A DNA stretch of 64,000 nt from Shimia sp. CNT1-13L.2 (GCF_024331145.1 NZ_JANDJO010000007.1:1-64000), one strand, 5' to 3'. Positions 34,258 through 44,874 are shown, counted from the stretch's first letter. Notes: a model not told the origin generated them from the sequence alone. Translations and numbers: made by a program.

Positions 34258-36120
34258 GTGAGTGAACCGTTATTGCGCCTGACAGATGCGCGTCCTGCCG
34301 CTCCGGCGGGGACAATGTCCCTTGGTCTGCGTCTGCTCAAATCCGGCCTTCTGGCCCCCTGGCAACTCTTCCATGCCCGCGAGCGTCTGCCGCTCTGGGA
34401 TGCCACCCTGATGGAAATCCTCGCCGCCCGCGGCTGGCTTTCGCCCGAGGCAAGACGCGACCTGCTGTCCCGCCAGCTCGACATGCAGGCCGTCGATCTC
34501 TCCGAAACGCCGCCCGACCCCAATCTCGCCCATCTCCTGCCCGCCACCTTCTGCCTGCGCCACAACGTGATCCCATGGCAGAGCCTGGGCGGCCTCCTGA
34601 TCCTCGCCACCGGCGCCCCCGAACGTCTGGCCGCCGCGCTGGCCCTCCTGCCAGAAGCGCAATCCGCCCCGCTCAAGGGCGCGCTGATCGCCGTCGCCAC
34701 CCCGGGTCAGGTCGAAACCGCGACCCTTGATACCCACCGCCCGACACTCGCCCAACAGGCCGAAACCCGCACCGCCCCGGCCTACAGCTGCCGCAACTGG
34801 CACCACAGCCGCCAACGCAGCCGCATCATCTGGGCGACACTGGTCCTCTTCACCTGCCTGATCCTGCTCGCCCCCTCCGCGGTTTTCTCGGCCCTCACGG
34901 TCTTTGCGGCGCTCTCCCTCGTTGCCGTTTCGGTCATGAAGATCGCCGCCTTCATGGCCTGTGCCCCACCGCACCCCGCGCCCCCGCTCCAAGGCCCCTT
35001 GCCGCGCATCTCTGTGATGGTGCCACTGTTTCGCGAAAAAGAAGTGGCGCAGGTTCTCGTGAACCGCCTGAGCCGCCTGACCTACCCCGAGGCCCTGCTT
35101 GACGTGCTGCTGGTGCTCGAAGCCCATGACGACACCACGCAAGCCGCACTCAAACATACCACTCTGCCGCGTTGGATTCGGGTCGTTACCGTTCCGGCAG
35201 GATCGGGCCTCACCACCAAACCGCGCGCGCTGAACTATGCTCTGGATTTCTGCAAGGGCGACATCATCGGCATCTGGGACGCCGAAGACGCCCCCGCCCC
35301 GGACCAGCTCGAAACCGTCGCCAACCACTTCGCCGCCGCCCCGCCAGAGGTGGTCTGCCTGCAAGGCATCCTCGACTACTACAATCCCTACACCAACTGG
35401 ATCGCCCGCTGCTTCACCATCGAATACGCCACGTGGTTCCGAACCGTCCTGCCCGGCCTCGCCCGCCTCGGATTTGCGGTGCCACTGGGCGGCACCACCC
35501 TGTTCCTGCGTCGCCGCGCAATCGAAGCCCTTGGCGGCTGGGACGCCCACAACGTCACCGAAGACGCCGACCTTGGCATGCGCATTGCCCGCTTCGGCTG
35601 GCGCACGGAACTCATCCCCACGGTTACACAGGAAGAAGCCAACTGCCAACCGCTGGCCTGGGTCCGCCAAAGATCACGCTGGCTCAAGGGCTACATGGTG
35701 ACATGGCTCGTGCACATGCGCGCGCCCTTGCGTCTCCTGCGCGACGTCGGCCCGCGCCAGTTCCTTGGTATGCAACTGGTCTTTGCCTGCACCCTGTCCC
35801 AGTTCCTGCTCGCCCCGCTGATCTGGTTGTTCTGGCTGGGCCTGATCGGTGTCTCGCCACCGTTCGAAAGCGCCCTGCCCCCCGGCACCGCCGCCCTGTT
35901 TCTCGGCTTTGGCATGGTCAACGCGCTGATCTCTTTGCGGTCGATTTCAGGCCAGGGCCGAAACGCGCTCATCCCCTGGGTCTTTGCAATGGTGGCCTAT
36001 TTCCCGATGGCCACGCTCGCCGCCTACAAGGCCCTGTTCGAACTGCTGTTCATTCCCTTCTATTGGGACAAGACGGCCCACGGAAAAACCCACGAAGGCA
36101 CCAGCGCCACAGCCCCCTGA
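34258..36120 (+). CDS. Processive family 2 glycosyltransferase with N-terminal MshEN-like domain
   Basis: This 620-residue membrane enzyme has an N-terminal cytosolic domain (about 15-165) resembling the GspE/MshE N-terminal domain, a fold that in other proteins can bind cyclic-di-GMP, then a helix pair (about 193-240), a GT-A domain (about 255-490) with WDAED near 340, TEDADLG near 435 and QRSRW near 470, and a C-terminal membrane bundle to 605. The D,D,D,QxxRW pattern is that of cellulose/poly-sugar synthases. It starts with GTG at 34258. No other exopolysaccharide genes are adjacent, so the polymer is unknown. Confidence 0.85.
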   Translation: MSEPLLRLTDARPAAPAGTMSLGLRLLKSGLLAPWQLFHARERLPLWDATLMEILAARGWLSPEARRDLLSRQLDMQAVDLSETPPDPNLAHLLPATFCLRHNVIPWQSLGGLLILATGAPERLAAALALLPEAQSAPLKGALIAVATPGQVETATLDTHRPTLAQQAETRTAPAYSCRNWHHSRQRSRIIWATLVLFTCLILLAPSAVFSALTVFAALSLVAVSVMKIAAFMACAPPHPAPPLQGPLPRISVMVPLFREKEVAQVLVNRLSRLTYPEALLDVLLVLEAHDDTTQAALKHTTLPRWIRVVTVPAGSGLTTKPRALNYALDFCKGDIIGIWDAEDAPAPDQLETVANHFAAAPPEVVCLQGILDYYNPYTNWIARCFTIEYATWFRTVLPGLARLGFAVPLGGTTLFLRRRAIEALGGWDAHNVTEDADLGMRIARFGWRTELIPTVTQEEANCQPLAWVRQRSRWLKGYMVTWLVHMRAPLRLLRDVGPRQFLGMQLVFACTLSQFLLAPLIWLFWLGLIGVSPPFESALPPGTAALFLGFGMVNALISLRSISGQGRNALIPWVFAMVAYFPMATLAAYKALFELLFIPFYWDKTAHGKTHEGTSATAP

Positions 36121-36140
36121 CTTCCAACTAAATTGGTATG

Positions 36141-36152
36141 TAGAAATTTCTA
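36141..36152. promoter_or_regulatory. 12-base perfect palindrome upstream of the MFS gene
   Basis: TAGAAATTTCTA is a perfect palindrome in the 98-base, AT-rich spacer between the glycosyltransferase and the MFS gene. A related half element (ATTTCT, 36163-36168) follows. It may be a regulator site; it is too AT-rich for a terminator. Confidence 0.35.
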
Positions 36153-36218
36153 AATTCTGGACATTTCTCACAAACCATTCCTCATGTCATTCCGGTCTCG
36201 ACCCCAAAGGAGACCGCC

Positions 36219-37397
36219 ATGACCCGCCGACCGATGTTCACCCTCTTCTATCTCGCCACCTTCCTGCAGGCAGGAGCTTATGGCCTGACCTTCATGCTGC
36301 CCCGTCTGTTCGAAACCTTCGGAGCCAACGAAAAGGTGGTGGGCACAATGCTGGCCCTCACCGCCGTCGCCACGCTGCTTGCCGTCTACTACGCAGGGCA
36401 CCTCTCCGACCGCCTCGGCCATATGCGCACCCTCGGCCTTGCCTGCCTCGTGATCGCGGTCGCCCTCGTGCTCTACGCCACCGCAACCCATGTCGGCCTG
36501 CTTGTCGTGCTGGCAAGCATGTGCCTCGGTGCGGGCTGGGGCCTGACCTACGCGCTCTCGCCCGTGGCTCTGACCCGCGTGGTGCCTGATCACGACCGTG
36601 TCCGCTTTTTCGCCCTCCTGTCCGTTGCGGTCATGGCAGGCTTTGGCCTCTCCCCCGTTCTCGCAGCCCTGTTCGAAACCGCAGGCCTCAGCCTCTCCGA
36701 CGCCTTCCACGTCACCGCCCTGCTCTGCGCCCTTGCCGGCCTGATGTTCTTCGCGCTCACACCCGCCATCCGCGCCCATACTCTGGGCGAGGTGCAACAG
36801 GCCACGGCCCGCCTATCTCCCGGGGCCGTGGCCAGCATCCTGAAATCCCCGGCCCGCCTGCCCGTCATCATGGTTTGCATCGGCGCCAGTGTTTTTGCAG
36901 GGATGAACAACTTCCAGACCGTCTTTGCCGACGAACGCGGCCTGGACTATGCCGACTATTTCCTGGCCTATACCGCCACCGTCGTTGTGTTCCGTCTGGT
37001 GCTGGCCCGCTTCAAGGGCGGCGACACGCCCTACCTTACGATTGCCGCCCTGCAATACTTGATGTGCGCCGCCGTCGCCCTGTTCCTATTTGTCGAAACC
37101 CTGCCGCTCTACCTGCTGACGGCCTTCCTCTTCGGCATCGGCTATGGCGTCAGCTATCCGATCCTTGCAGCGATGGCCGCCAACGACGCCGACAAGACGC
37201 TGGTCCCGCAGACCTTGCAGCTCTTTGCTTTCACCTATTTCATCGGCATCTTCGGCTTTCCGCTGGTCGCGGGCTGGATGATCGTGGAAATGGGTGCATC
37301 GGCCCTGCTTGTCCTGCTGACCGCCCTTGCCTTTCTGGAAGCCACGATGGCCCTGCGACGGGCCTTCAAATGCCGCGCCGTGGCACTGCAATCCTGA
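36219..37397 (+). CDS. MFS transporter
   Basis: This 392-residue protein has twelve predicted transmembrane helices in two halves, with the cytoplasmic loop signature GHLSDRLGHMRTLGL between helices 2 and 3 (about residues 66-80). It belongs to the major facilitator superfamily and moves a small solute using the proton gradient. The substrate cannot be told. The ATG has an AAAGGAGA ribosome site. It appears monocistronic, preceded by a palindrome-bearing spacer. Confidence 0.85.
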   Translation: MTRRPMFTLFYLATFLQAGAYGLTFMLPRLFETFGANEKVVGTMLALTAVATLLAVYYAGHLSDRLGHMRTLGLACLVIAVALVLYATATHVGLLVVLASMCLGAGWGLTYALSPVALTRVVPDHDRVRFFALLSVAVMAGFGLSPVLAALFETAGLSLSDAFHVTALLCALAGLMFFALTPAIRAHTLGEVQQATARLSPGAVASILKSPARLPVIMVCIGASVFAGMNNFQTVFADERGLDYADYFLAYTATVVVFRLVLARFKGGDTPYLTIAALQYLMCAAVALFLFVETLPLYLLTAFLFGIGYGVSYPILAAMAANDADKTLVPQTLQLFAFTYFIGIFGFPLVAGWMIVEMGASALLVLLTALAFLEATMALRRAFKCRAVALQS

Positions 37398-37426
37398 CAC
37401 TTTAAAAGACCGCTCGAAGGCCGTCC

Positions 37427-38068
37427 TTACCCGTCCGTGTTTTCCTGCTTGAGGCGGGTCACGAAGGCCTTCGAGATGTGATCCTTGAGCGCCTTGTACG
37501 CCCCATCCTCATCCTTGGCCTCGATCGCGTTCACGATGGCCGCATGTTCGACCAGCGTGTCCTCGCTGCGTCCTTCGGCGGCAATCGACGTGGTCGCCAT
37601 CAGCGCCATCGACCGGTGCACGAGGTCAAGCTGCTGCACGAGATAGCGGTTGTGCGAAGCCAGGTGGATCTGCTTGTGAAAGCGGCGGTTCGCCCGCGAC
37701 AGGGCCGACGGGTCATTCACCAGCGCCTTGTCCTCTTCCACCATGTCGCGCAACACCCGCACCTCTTCCGGCGTCGCGTGTTTCGCCGCCAGCCGCGCCG
37801 CCAGTCCTTCAAGCTCGGTACGCACGACGTAAAGCTCGGCCATCTGGTTGTGATCCAGCGACGACACGATCAGGCTCCGCCCGTCCCGCGCCAGAAGGGA
37901 TTGCGTCTCAAGCCGTTGCAACGCCTCGCGGATCGGTGTCCGCGACACCCCGAACCGCTCTGCCAGATCGCTTTCGACCAAACGGTCGCCGGGCTTGAAC
38001 ACGCCCACGTCAATAGCTCCCAGGATCAGCGAATACGCATCCTTGTTCGGCGATTTTCCTTGCGACAT
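37427..38068 (-). CDS. GntR-family regulator with FCD domain
   Basis: The 213-residue protein has an N-terminal winged helix-turn-helix (about 8-72) with SDLAERFGVSRTPIREALQRLE and a C-terminal all-helical FCD ligand domain (about 82-205) that commonly binds a metal and a carboxylate. Such regulators repress catabolic genes. The ATG at 38068 has a CGGGGAGA ribosome site; an upstream open frame to 38107 is not used. Its target is not evident: the flanking genes are an MFS transporter (convergent) and a nucleotidase (divergent). Confidence 0.88.
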   Translation of the reverse strand: MSQGKSPNKDAYSLILGAIDVGVFKPGDRLVESDLAERFGVSRTPIREALQRLETQSLLARDGRSLIVSSLDHNQMAELYVVRTELEGLAARLAAKHATPEEVRVLRDMVEEDKALVNDPSALSRANRRFHKQIHLASHNRYLVQQLDLVHRSMALMATTSIAAEGRSEDTLVEHAAIVNAIEAKDEDGAYKALKDHISKAFVTRLKQENTDG

Positions 38069-38181
38069 GATTTCTCCCCGTATGCGCTCTTGCAGGCGCT
38101 GACACACGAGCCTATGCCACGCGCGTGCCGATAATCAACCCCGCCATTGCACGCAGCCCCTCTCGGACCTATTTTGCCCCC

Positions 38182-38826
38182 ATGCCGAAACAAGCCTTCT
38201 CGCACGTGACCACCTGGGTCTTTGACCTCGACAACACGCTCTACCCGCCCCACGCACGACTGTTCGACCAGATCGAGGTGCGGATGACCGACTACGTGAT
38301 GAACGCTCTCGGCGTCGACCGGCCCAAGGCCAACCACCTGCGCAAACACTACTGGGCGGAATACGGCACCACCCTTGCCGGTCTGATGCGCGAACATGAT
38401 GTCGACCCCGCCCCCTATCTTGTGGACGTTCACGACATCTCCTTTGCCGAACTGGAAAAAGACCCCCACCTCGCCGCGCAAATCAAGGCCCTGCCGGGAC
38501 GGCGCATCGTCTATACCAACGGCACCGCGCCCTATGCCGAACAGGTGCTGAACGCACGTGGTCTCGACGGGTTGTTCGATGCGGTTTATGGCGTTGAACA
38601 CGCAGGCTACCTGCCCAAACCGGAACGCGCCGCCTTTGAAGCGGTGTTCAAACTCGACGGTGTCACCACCGAAACCGCCGCCATGTTCGAAGACGATCCG
38701 CGCAACCTCAAGGCGCCGCACGAGATGGGCATGAAAACCGTGCACGTGGCCCCCGATCCGCATGACGCAGACCACATTCACCACCACACTGACGACCTGC
38801 CCGACTTCCTGTCGAAACTGACCTGA
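38182..38826 (+). CDS. HAD-superfamily pyrimidine 5'-nucleotidase
   Basis: This 214-residue cytosolic phosphatase carries HAD motif I FDLDNTLYP (Asp15 and Asp17), motif II in VYTNGTAPY and motif III/IV in KPERAAFE and FEDDPRNL. The combination matches the bacterial/yeast SSM1-type pyrimidine 5'-nucleotidase family, which dephosphorylates UMP and CMP or damaged nucleotides. The ATG at 38182 starts the family; the frame is open to 38125 but there reads promoter DNA. It is divergent from the GntR regulator gene by 113 bases. Confidence 0.85.
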   Translation: MPKQAFSHVTTWVFDLDNTLYPPHARLFDQIEVRMTDYVMNALGVDRPKANHLRKHYWAEYGTTLAGLMREHDVDPAPYLVDVHDISFAELEKDPHLAAQIKALPGRRIVYTNGTAPYAEQVLNARGLDGLFDAVYGVEHAGYLPKPERAAFEAVFKLDGVTTETAAMFEDDPRNLKAPHEMGMKTVHVAPDPHDADHIHHHTDDLPDFLSKLT

Positions 38827-39001
38827 ATCAGGGTCAACCCATGCACACTTTCTAATCTGCGCATATATTAATTCATTTATGCGAATATGTATTGATTTTC
38901 CCGCCGCAGTGCAGCATGACACGGGGTCACACCCCCTTGGATTCGCAGCGCCCATCGCTATCTGCCGAGACAGGGAACCACACTCGACAGGAGAAACGCG
39001 C

Positions 39002-39226
39002 ATGAGCCTTACCGACACCAACCCCGTCATCGAAACCACCGAAGACACCCACCACGACGAAGTCATCTCCAAGTCCGGCCTGGCCATGATCTACGCCGTT
39101 CTGGCCGCCGTCGTTGCCGCTTGGGGCTCGGCTGTCTATGCCTTCGGCATTCCCGGCCTCTACATGCCTGCCGTGGCCCTTGTTCCGGTCATCTGGGTCA
39201 TCCTGCTGATCATCTCGCGCGGTTAA
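39002..39226 (+). CDS. Small membrane protein, hypothetical
   Basis: This 74-residue protein has an acidic, histidine-containing N-terminus (residues 1-24) followed by two close hydrophobic helices (about 27-48 and 52-71). No family is recognised with confidence. The AGGAGA ribosome site before the ATG at 39002 is strong, which supports expression. The upstream spacer (38827-39001) has an AT-rich island (38851-38896) that probably contains its promoter. Confidence 0.65.
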   Translation: MSLTDTNPVIETTEDTHHDEVISKSGLAMIYAVLAAVVAAWGSAVYAFGIPGLYMPAVALVPVIWVILLIISRG

Positions 39227-39321
39227 TCACCGACGCAGGGCAAGGCGTCATTCCGCCCCTTGGAACCCCGGGCCACCAGCGCTAGATTGCGCCCAAGGCC
39301 CGGAGAACCAATGAGGCGCCC

Positions 39322-40524
39322 ATGACGGCTACATCCCAAACCGATATCCTGATCTCTGGTGGCGGCATCGCCGGTCTGACCGCAGCCGCCGCCTTTGCAA
39401 GCGCCGGATTTTCCGTGCAATGCGTCGATCCGGCCCCGCCGATCACCGAACGCGACGCCGCAGGCTCCGACCTGCGCACCACCGCCTTCCTGCAACCCGC
39501 CCGCGCCCTGCTTGACGAAGCAGGCCTCTGGGAACGCCTCGCGCCCCACGCGGCCCCGCTTCAGATCATGCGCATCGTCGATGCAGGCGGCGAAGTTCCC
39601 GAACCGCGCACCGTCAAGGATTTCAACGCCACCGACATCTCCGACCTGCCGTTCGGCTGGAACCTGCCAAACTGGCTCCTGCGCCGTGAAATGCTGGCCC
39701 GCCTCCAAGAGATGGACAATGTCGACCTGCGGCTTGGCACCGCGACCACCACGCTCTTCACCCGCACCGACGAAGCCCGCGTCACCCTCACCGACGGCAG
39801 CCGCACCACGGCCCGTCTCGTGATTGCCGCCGATGGCCGCAATTCGCCCATGCGCGAGGCCGCAGGCATCAAGGTCCACACCACCCGCTATGGTCAAAAG
39901 GCGCTGGCTTTCGCCGTCACCCACCCGATCCCGCACGAGAACGTCTCGACCGAGATCCACCGCTCGGGCGGCCCCTTCACCCTCGTGCCCCTGCCCGACT
40001 ACCAGGGCAAACCCTCCTCGGCGCTGGTCTGGATGGAACGCGGTCCCCGCGCCGAAGAGCTGTTCAACATGGACGTGGCCGATTTCGAACGCGAAATGAC
40101 CGAGCGCAGCTGCTCCCTGTTCGGCCCGCTCACACTGGCCTCGCGCCGCACCATCTGGCCGATCATCTCGCAATCCGCCGAAAGCCTCTACGGCGAACGC
40201 CTCGCACTGGTGGCCGAAGCCGCCCACGTGGTGCCGCCCATCGGCGCGCAGGGTCTCAACATGTCCCTCGGCGACATGCGCATCCTTCTGGACCTCGCCA
40301 AGGCCAGCCCCGCCGAGCTCGGCAGCCGCCAGATGCTCGAAACCTACCACCGCAAACGCTTCACCGAGGTCAAACTGCGGGTCAAGGGCATCGACATGCT
40401 GAACCGCGCCTCAATGGTCGAAACCCCCGCCCTGCGCGACGCCCGCGCGATGGGTCTCAACGCGCTCTACTCGCTGGCACCGGTGCGCAAGACGCTGATG
40501 CAGATGGGTCTCGGAGCGCGCTGA
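39322..40524 (+). CDS. UbiH/UbiF/COQ6-family FAD monooxygenase
   Basis: This 400-residue flavoprotein probably hydroxylates the ring of a ubiquinone precursor. It has the dinucleotide motif GGGIAGL (about 13-19), the ADGRNSPMRE segment and the C-terminal family motif EAAHVVPPIGAQGLN, where Glu stands in place of the usual Asp. It is tightly followed (four bases) by the M50-like protease gene. Which ring position it modifies cannot be told by eye, so no symbol is given. Confidence 0.85.
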   Translation: MTATSQTDILISGGGIAGLTAAAAFASAGFSVQCVDPAPPITERDAAGSDLRTTAFLQPARALLDEAGLWERLAPHAAPLQIMRIVDAGGEVPEPRTVKDFNATDISDLPFGWNLPNWLLRREMLARLQEMDNVDLRLGTATTTLFTRTDEARVTLTDGSRTTARLVIAADGRNSPMREAAGIKVHTTRYGQKALAFAVTHPIPHENVSTEIHRSGGPFTLVPLPDYQGKPSSALVWMERGPRAEELFNMDVADFEREMTERSCSLFGPLTLASRRTIWPIISQSAESLYGERLALVAEAAHVVPPIGAQGLNMSLGDMRILLDLAKASPAELGSRQMLETYHRKRFTEVKLRVKGIDMLNRASMVETPALRDARAMGLNALYSLAPVRKTLMQMGLGAR

Positions 40525-40528
40525 CCGG

Positions 40529-41224
40529 ATGCGCCGCCTGACAACGTTCTTCAAGGGCCACTGGCAGCTGACCCTGCTCTGCGCCCTTGTCTTCGTCCTC
40601 TGGCCCTCCGACCTCGTCTATCCGCTGCGCCTGCTCATCGTCTTCCTGCACGAACTCTCCCACGCCATCGCCACCATCCTCACCGGCGGCAGCGTGGTCG
40701 ATTTCTCGGTCAACGCCCACGAAGGCGGCCATGTCATGTCGCGAGGCGGCAATCGCTTCATCACCCTCAGCGCCGGCTATGTCGGCTCTCTCCTGATCGG
40801 CATCACACTGCTCCTGACCGCCGTACGCACGCGCCTCGATCGCACCGCTCTTGCCACGCTTGGCGCGGCCATGCTGCTTGTCACCCTGCTCTATATCCGC
40901 GAACCCTTTGCCATCGGCTTCTGCGCACCCACCGGCACCCTGATGCTCCTGACCGCCCGCTACCTGCCGCACGACATCAACGACCTCGTGCTGCGCATCA
41001 TCGGCCTCACCAGCATGATCTACGTGCCCTACGATATCTTCTCCGACACCATCGCCCGCGCCCACCTGCGCTCCGATGCCCGGATGCTGGCCGAAGAGAT
41101 CGGCGGCACCACCACCTTCTGGGGCCTCCTGTGGCTCGCCATCAGCCTCGCGGCCATTTTCACAAGCCTGCGCTATGGCCTCGGGGCGAACAGCAACGTG
41201 CAGATCCGCCTGCGCAGGGGTTAA
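40529..41224 (+). CDS. M50-like membrane metallopeptidase
   Basis: This 231-residue polytopic membrane protein shows the zinc protease motif HELSH (His41, Glu42, His45) in the second transmembrane helix, as in the M50B-like family, which is related to site-2 proteases. The family second-site aspartate motif is not obvious, so zinc ligation is only partly shown. Six to seven hydrophobic segments are present. It begins four bases behind the UbiH-type gene and is probably co-transcribed. Confidence 0.78.
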   Translation: MRRLTTFFKGHWQLTLLCALVFVLWPSDLVYPLRLLIVFLHELSHAIATILTGGSVVDFSVNAHEGGHVMSRGGNRFITLSAGYVGSLLIGITLLLTAVRTRLDRTALATLGAAMLLVTLLYIREPFAIGFCAPTGTLMLLTARYLPHDINDLVLRIIGLTSMIYVPYDIFSDTIARAHLRSDARMLAEEIGGTTTFWGLLWLAISLAAIFTSLRYGLGANSNVQIRLRRG

Positions 41225-41365
41225 CCTTCCGAAAAGCCGCACGCCGCCTTAATCCGGCAAATTCGCAATCCCGCACCGTCGCGATACCGATAAAATACCG
41301 ACGTAAAACCGACGGCCCGTTTCCAAGCCGCCGGTCGCTTTAACACATTGATTCGGTTGCAGGTT

Positions 41366-42490
41366 TTACAGAACCTTGTCCAAAACCGCCTGCAAACGCC
41401 CAAGCGTCGCGTCGACATCATACAATTTGTCGAGACCAAAGAGACCAAGGCGGAAGGTCATGAACCCTTCCGGCTCGTCGCAGGCCAGCGGCACACCGGC
41501 GGCAATCTGCATGCCCTCGGCCACGAACTTCGAGCCGTTCTGCACACCCGGATCGCTGGTATAGCTCACCACGACACCAGGAGCGCCAAACCCTTCTGCT
41601 GCAACGCTTTTGATGCCTTTCTCGGCAAGCATCGCCCGCACACCATTGCCCAGCGCCCATTGCGCATCCCGCAACTTGTCGAACCCGTATTCCTTGGTTT
41701 CCGCCATCGTGTCACGGAACGCCCGCAGCGCATCTGTCGGCATGGTCGCATGATAGGCATGGCCGCCGTTCTCATAGGCCATCATGATCGAGTGCCACTT
41801 CTTGAGGTCAATGGCAAAGCTGTCCGAAGTGGTCTCTTCCATCTTCGCCAGCGCCGCCTCCGACATCATCACAAGCCCCGCCGACGGCGACGCCGACCAG
41901 CCCTTCTGCGGCGCCGAACACAGCACATCCACCCCCAGCGCCTTCATGTCGACCCAGACACATCCGCTGGCGATACAATCCAGCACCATCAACGCGCCAA
42001 CCTCATGCGCGGCCTCGGCCATCGCCTTGATGTAGTCGTCCGGCAGGATCACACCGGCCGAAGTCTCAACGTGCGGAGCAAAGACCACATCCGGCTTAAC
42101 GTCCTGAATTTTCGCAACAACTTCCTCGATTGGCGCAGGTGTAAAAGGCGCGGTCACGTCATTGCCCGTCTGGCGCGCCTTCATCACCGTGCTTTCCGCC
42201 GCAAAGGCGCCCGCCTCGAAAATCTGGCTCCAGCGGTACGAGAACCAACCGTTGCGCACCACCAGCGTCTTGGCATCGCGTGCAAACTGACGCGCCACGG
42301 CTTCCATGCCATAGGTGCCACCGCCGGGGATCAGCGCCACCGCATCGGCATTGTACACCTCTTTCAGCATCCCCGAGATATCCCGCATCACCTGCTGGAA
42401 CGCCTGGCTCATGTGGTTCAGCGAACGGTCGGTGAAAACAACCGAAAACTCCTCGAGACCCGTCGGGTCGATATCCTTCAAAAGCGCCAT
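41366..42490 (-). CDS. Class V aminotransferase (alanine/serine-glyoxylate type)
   Basis: This 374-residue PLP enzyme has the PLP lysine in CSAPQKGWSASP (about residue 190), the cofactor-binding GGGTYGMEAVARQF segment near 56 and the aspartate in VLDCIASG. It resembles alanine- or serine-glyoxylate aminotransferases; such enzymes also act on aminoethylphosphonate (PhnW), so the substrate stays open. The ATG at 42490 has an AAGGGAGG ribosome site; the frame open to 42550 lies upstream of it. It lies downstream of two Lrp-family regulator genes on the same strand, with 187 bases between. Confidence 0.82.
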   Translation of the reverse strand: MALLKDIDPTGLEEFSVVFTDRSLNHMSQAFQQVMRDISGMLKEVYNADAVALIPGGGTYGMEAVARQFARDAKTLVVRNGWFSYRWSQIFEAGAFAAESTVMKARQTGNDVTAPFTPAPIEEVVAKIQDVKPDVVFAPHVETSAGVILPDDYIKAMAEAAHEVGALMVLDCIASGCVWVDMKALGVDVLCSAPQKGWSASPSAGLVMMSEAALAKMEETTSDSFAIDLKKWHSIMMAYENGGHAYHATMPTDALRAFRDTMAETKEYGFDKLRDAQWALGNGVRAMLAEKGIKSVAAEGFGAPGVVVSYTSDPGVQNGSKFVAEGMQIAAGVPLACDEPEGFMTFRLGLFGLDKLYDVDATLGRLQAVLDKVL

Positions 42491-42677
42491 GACGGCCTCC
42501 CTTTTCTTCTGTCGGCCAGTATCGCTAGCCGGTTCAATCCGTTTTGGCAAAGTCTACTTTTGCATACTGTTCAAGACGTGCAGGCAGTTCACCACAACCT
42601 GAGATTAGGCAGGTTTTCAAAGGCGATTTACGAACAATGGCGACAAAAACTGCCCCCGTTTCCGCCATTCTGCCACA

Positions 42678-43133
42678 TCACAATGGCCCCGGCCTGCGTT
42701 CTTCGCTCAGCAGCACATTCGCCTCAACGTCGCCCACCCCGGGCAATGTCATCACCCGCCGCCGCAGAACCCGTTCAAAATCCGCAATATCCCGCGCTGT
42801 CACCCGCAGGCGATAGTCATACATGCCCAGCACGTGCTCGACCGTCTGCACCTCCGGGATTGCCGTCACCGCCCGTTCGAAATCCTCAAGCGACACCCGC
42901 CCCTTGGTGGCCAGTTTGACGCCCAGAAACACGGTAACCCCAAAGCCCAGCTTCTCGGCATCCAGATCCAGCTTGCGCCCCGCGATCACCCCGGCATCCT
43001 TGAGCCGCTTGATCCGCCGCCACGTGGCCGGCTGGCTCAGCCCGAACCGCCGCCCCAGCGCCCCCGCCGACTGGGTCGCATCCTCGGCCAGCGCCTTCAA
43101 AAGCCCGCGATCCACCTCGTCCAGTTCCATCAT
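42678..43133 (-). CDS. Lrp/AsnC-family regulator
   Basis: This 151-residue regulator has an N-terminal helix-turn-helix (about 4-60; QSAGALGRRFGLSQPATWRRIKRL) and a C-terminal RAM-type ligand and oligomerisation domain (about 68-145). It begins with ATGATG overlapping the TGA of the preceding Lrp-family gene by four bases, so the two are translated as a pair. Lrp-family pairs may form mixed oligomers. The adjacent amino-acid genes (ilvC and the aminotransferase) are plausible targets. Confidence 0.9.
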   Translation of the reverse strand: MMELDEVDRGLLKALAEDATQSAGALGRRFGLSQPATWRRIKRLKDAGVIAGRKLDLDAEKLGFGVTVFLGVKLATKGRVSLEDFERAVTAIPEVQTVEHVLGMYDYRLRVTARDIADFERVLRRRVMTLPGVGDVEANVLLSEERRPGPL

Positions 43134-43585
43134 ATCGGCAGGGTCTCCTCGGCCTTGATCGCGGCCACCTGCATCAGCGCCTCGATATCCGCGATATGCG
43201 GCAGGGTCAGGATGTGGCGGCGATAGATGTCCTGATAGTGTGACATGTCCCGCGCGATCACCGAAAGCCGCACGTCCACACGGCCCAGAAAGGTCTGGAT
43301 TTCGATCACCTCACCAATCTCGCGCGCAGCGGCCAGAAATTCGTCAAACGCCCGCGGATTGGTCTTGTCGAGAGTCACCCGAAGGCTCACCTCCACCGCA
43401 TAGCCAAGCGCCCGCCAGTTGATCACCGCACGCTGCCCCCGCAAAACCTTCATCTCTTGCAGTTTATCTATCCGTCGCCCCAATCGCGACGAGGTCATCC
43501 CCAGCCGATCCGCCAGATCCGGCAGCGACATGTCGGGATCGGCCTGCATCTGGCGTAGTATGCGTCTATCGAGATCATCAAGCAT
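43130..43585 (-). CDS. Lrp/AsnC-family regulator, upstream member of a coupled pair
   Basis: This 151-residue protein has the Lrp layout: helix-turn-helix at about 4-60 (SLPDLADRLGMTSSRLGRRI) and a RAM domain at about 70-145. The ATG at 43585 gives the usual family start LDDLDRRIL; an in-frame GTG at 43612 would add nine residues. It is divergent from ilvC across 133 bases holding a short dyad, and is followed by the second Lrp-family gene with a four-base overlap. Confidence 0.9.
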   Translation of the reverse strand: MLDDLDRRILRQMQADPDMSLPDLADRLGMTSSRLGRRIDKLQEMKVLRGQRAVINWRALGYAVEVSLRVTLDKTNPRAFDEFLAAAREIGEVIEIQTFLGRVDVRLSVIARDMSHYQDIYRRHILTLPHIADIEALMQVAAIKAEETLPI

Positions 43586-43633
43586 GAATCTTTCACTAAA
43601 CGAATTTTTCACGAATGACTATCACAATACTGG

Positions 43634-44741
<1,108 letters not shown>

Positions 44742-44764
44742 GTCTCTACCGGACAACGGTTATC

Positions 44765-44788
44765 AGGGGCGTCCTTCGGGGCGCCCCT
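44765..44788 (+). terminator. Hairpin with UUCG tetraloop after ilvC
   Basis: AGGGGCGTCC (44765-44774) pairs over ten positions (with a G-U) with GGGCGCCCCT (44779-44788) around a TTCG loop, an exceptionally stable tetraloop. Only a weak T-stretch (TTCGCGTTT) follows. It is most likely the ilvC terminator. Confidence 0.7.
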
Positions 44789-44874
44789 TCGCGTTTGCCG
44801 CTCTGCACGGGCGCACAGGCCGGGCGCAGCTCCTGCACATTGCAAATCCCCCGCCGCCACCACACATCAGCGCC

